This document shows, in pieces, positions 4,620 to 6,410 of a DNA stretch of 6,410 bases. Each line of letters starts with the position of its first letter. The first letter of the stretch is position 1. The notes under the pieces were generated by a model. It was given only the letters and a program-made list of their open reading frames with translations, had not been told where the DNA came from and ran no database searches. Origin of the DNA: JACQXM01 sp964569425 (lineage in GTDB: Bacteria > Planctomycetota > Phycisphaerae > UBA1845); contig CAZMVD010000180.1 of assembly GCA_964569425.1 (NCBI GenBank), positions 1 to 6,410 of the forward strand. Reading direction: 5' to 3'. The position numbers and the translations under genes were made by a program.

Positions 4620-5005
4620 CCTGAACGCGTTTGGGTCATGGGGTCGTGCGCTAGTTTCGGGCTTTTTTGGTCTGGCTGGTCGTGTCTACTTCCTGCGATG
4701 GGCATGCGACTATCGCAAAGGAATCACGTGCCCTGCGGGTTGCCACAAAGGCAAGCTCTCGCCTGAACCGAGGCAATTTTGCCCGTGCGCCGTTGCAAAC
4801 CGAGTGTATAGTCAGTTGCCGTCTCTCGAGCACTCAAGCCCTTCCGGAAGAAGACAGCTGCCAAGTTTCCGAAGCGCTCCTATGGAGCCCCGTGAAACCG
4901 TGTGGGGAGTCACGTTTGCCCGATCCTTTTTTGAGTTATCGAGATGCTCTTTGACCGCATGACTTCCTTTGGCTACCGGACACCGATCGTCTATCATCGC
5001 CCCCC
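4620..5005. other. Gene-free stretch before obgE
   Basis: In these 386 bases I see no recognisable gene. The open frames on either strand (longest 95 codons at 4667-4954, plus) have no family resemblance, no good ribosome site and an unremarkable composition. Two T6 runs occur (4663-4668 and 4927-4932). Neither follows a strong GC stem: the best is a bulged hairpin at 4895-4917, ten bases before the second run. GCTCC-TAT-GGAGC at 4876-4888 is a small perfect hairpin. TATAGT at 4807-4812 is a possible -10 without a matching -35. The last 40 bases hold the obgE promoter proposed separately. Confidence 0.5.
4969..4997 (+). promoter_or_regulatory. Candidate obgE promoter giving a near-leaderless message
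   Basis: TTGGCT (4969-4974, four of six) and TATCAT (4992-4997, five of six) are 17 bases apart. The expected start of transcription is near 5003-5004, two or three bases before the obgE ATG at 5006. The bases before that ATG are a run of C with no Shine-Dalgarno sequence, which fits leaderless translation. Confidence 0.45.
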
Positions 5006-6058
5006 ATGCTCGTTGATCGTGCAGAAATCTATGTACGCGGCGGCAAGGGCGGCGACGGGTGCGTCAGCTTTCGTCGTGAGAAGTTCATCCCCCGCGGCGG
5101 GCCCGACGGCGGGGATGGCGGCGACGGCGGAAACGTCTTTGCCGTGGCCACGCCGGGCGTAGACACGCTGCTCGACTTCGCCGGTCGCCACCACTGGATC
5201 GCCCCCAATGGCCAGCCGGGCATGGGCAAGAAAATGGCCGGCAAGATGGGCGCGGACATTACGCTCAAACTTCCTCCGGGCACGCTGATCTACGACCGCG
5301 ACAGCGGCATTCTCATCAAGGACCTGTCCACGCCCGGCGAACGAATCGTGCTGGCCCGCGGCGGCCAGGGCGGAAAAGGCAACGCGCGATTCGCGACGGC
5401 GACTCATCAGACGCCGCGCGAGTTCGAGGAGGGCACTCCCGCACAGGAAAGGTGGCTGCGGCTGGAACTGAAGCTGATCGCCGACGTGGGAATCGTCGGC
5501 CTGCCCAATGCGGGCAAGAGCACGTTGCTGTCGCGCCTGTCACGCGCCCGCCCCAAGATCGCCGACTACCCCTTTACCACGCTTCAGCCGCAGCTTGGCA
5601 TTGTGGAATTACCAGGCGATCGGCGTTTTGTCATGGCCGACATTCCGGGTTTGATCGAAGGCGCCCACGAAGGCGCCGGGCTGGGCGATGAGTTTCTGCG
5701 GCACATCGAGCGGACCCGTGCCATCCTGCACCTGGTGGACGTGGGCAGTGAGTTTGCTCCCCTGCCGCCCGCGGAGGCTTACCACGCCATCCGCGAGGAA
5801 CTGGCCAAGTACAGCCCGGAACTGGCCGCCAAGCCGGAGTTGGTCGCCGCCAATAAGATCGATCTGACTGACGGTGAAGACGCCGCAGAGGAATTTGCCC
5901 GGCAGATTGAACGTGAAGTCTTGCCCATCAGTGCCGCCGCCGGTACAGGAATACGCACGCTCGCGGAGCGGCTATGGACACTGGTTCGCGTGGTCGAACC
6001 GGTTGCTACGGCGGAACCCGAACCGTTGGCCCTTCCGCCGCACCGGAACACGACATGA
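5006..6058 (+). CDS. obgE: Obg-family GTPase (ribosome assembly and stress)
   Basis: A 350-residue Obg (CgtA) protein, a cytosolic GTPase that binds the 50S subunit during assembly and links it to nutrient state. The glycine-rich Obg domain fills residues 1 to about 158, with RGGKGGDGCVSFRREKFIP at 11-29 and GGPDGGDGGDGGNV at 31-44. The G domain has G1 GLPNAGKST at 165-173, switch I YPFTTL at 188-193, G3 DIPG at 212-215, G4 NKID at 283-286 and G5 SAAAG at 309-313; all key residues are present. No OCT domain follows; a short Pro/Glu-rich tail of about 20 residues ends the protein, as in many short Obg proteins. The ATG at 5006 is the conserved family start (MLVDRAEIYVRGG) yet has no ribosome site. 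Its stop shares ATGA with coaX, so the two are co-translated. Function is certain from the motifs; regulation is inferred. Confidence 0.97.
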   Translation: MLVDRAEIYVRGGKGGDGCVSFRREKFIPRGGPDGGDGGDGGNVFAVATPGVDTLLDFAGRHHWIAPNGQPGMGKKMAGKMGADITLKLPPGTLIYDRDSGILIKDLSTPGERIVLARGGQGGKGNARFATATHQTPREFEEGTPAQERWLRLELKLIADVGIVGLPNAGKSTLLSRLSRARPKIADYPFTTLQPQLGIVELPGDRRFVMADIPGLIEGAHEGAGLGDEFLRHIERTRAILHLVDVGSEFAPLPPAEAYHAIREELAKYSPELAAKPELVAANKIDLTDGEDAAEEFARQIEREVLPISAAAGTGIRTLAERLWTLVRVVEPVATAEPEPLALPPHRNTT

Positions 6059-6410
6059 TTGTCCGACAGCCAACTGACTTTGATCCCCACGCACCGGTTC
6101 TGGTCATCGACATCGGCAATACGGCGATGCACATCGCCACGTGGGAAGCCGGGCTTCTCAAGTCTCCGCTCTCCATCTCGGTGGACGACGACGGGGCTTT
6201 TGACGAAGGCTTTCGCGCCCATGCCGACGCCCTGCCGTTGGGCAATCCCGCAGCCGTGGTCGTCGGCTCGGTGGTACCGGCGGCGCTGGAACGAGTTCGC
6301 CGCTACGTTTTCCAACGGATCGATAAGCAGGCGCTGGTCGTCGGCGACAATCTACCGTTGCCGATGGACGTGGAGGTGGAAGACCGCCGCGCCATCGGTG
6401 TGGACCGCGT
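6055..6410 (+). CDS. coaX: Type III pantothenate kinase, N-terminal part (cut by window end)
   Basis: The first 118 residues of a protein usually about 250 long; it has no stop in the window. It phosphorylates pantothenate with ATP, the first step of coenzyme A synthesis, in the ASKHA fold. Seen are the phosphate-binding DIGNT at residues 19-23, VVVGSVVPA at 68-76, the segment VVGDNLPLPMDV at 95-106 and GVDR at 115-118, whose D117 matches the catalytic aspartate of the family (D101 in the Pseudomonas enzyme). The N-terminus has about 13 residues before the first strand, more than most family members, but the ATG at 6055 is supported by the ATGA overlap with the obgE stop. No separate promoter is seen, so expression probably follows obgE. 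The monovalent-cation-dependent C-terminal half lies outside the window. Confidence 0.93.
   Translation, partial: MIVRQPTDFDPHAPVLVIDIGNTAMHIATWEAGLLKSPLSISVDDDGAFDEGFRAHADALPLGNPAAVVVGSVVPAALERVRRYVFQRIDKQALVVGDNLPLPMDVEVEDRRAIGVDR

Noticed and set aside
4641..4668. T6 run after the PEP-CTERM gene as a Rho-independent terminator
   Set aside because: No stable GC stem lies directly before the T-run; the only complementary CCCG is over 45 bases away.
4667..4954. 95-codon open frame in the gap before obgE
   Set aside because: No ribosome site, no recognisable domain, and overlapping open frames on the other strand are equally long; nothing favours it as coding.
1..6410. CRISPR array, tRNA, transposon ends or phage genes
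   Set aside because: No regularly spaced repeats, no tRNA-like T-arm with a cloverleaf, and no transposase or integrase motifs were found on either strand.

Overview
The window looks like a moderately GC-rich bacterial chromosome, most likely a planctomycete or a close relative. This rests on a short-tailed Obg GTPase followed directly by a type III pantothenate kinase, a secreted protein carrying a PEP-CTERM sorting signal, a secreted protein ending in EWVMR of a type I associate from memory with Planctomycetes, and an L27 beginning MAHKKGQGSSRNGRDS. The lineage is an inference; no rRNA is present.

Positions 103 to 2487 hold five genes, all on the minus strand and packed like one operon. 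In transcription order they are: a FlK-type hotdog acyl-CoA thioesterase, an EthD-domain protein (4 bases apart, Shine-Dalgarno inside the end of the thioesterase), a crotonase-superfamily enzyme of the MenB/BamA-like branch (80 bases apart), a minimal nucleotidyltransferase (MNT, ATGA overlap) and a HEPN-domain protein (11-base overlap). The first three look like an auxiliary acyl-CoA or aromatic catabolic set. The last two form an MNT/HEPN pair, a known toxin-antitoxin arrangement, coupled by overlapping codons to the metabolic genes.

Positions 2635 to 6410 are on the plus strand. First comes a secreted protein of unknown function. Next is rpmA (ribosomal protein L27) behind a leader rich in inverted repeats, with no rplU next to it. 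Then comes a GTG-start PEP-CTERM protein with its own good sigma70-like promoter. After a gap of 386 bases with no convincing gene come obgE, which may be transcribed as a leaderless message, and a coaX gene overlapping it by ATGA and cut by the window end. The PEP-CTERM gene and the gap split the common rpmA-obgE neighbourhood.

I do not see a clearly new defence or mobile system. The most unusual points are the coupling of MNT/HEPN genes to an acyl-CoA operon, the active-site pattern of the crotonase, the structured rpmA leader and the possible leaderless obgE. No tRNA, rRNA, CRISPR array, transposase or integrase was seen.
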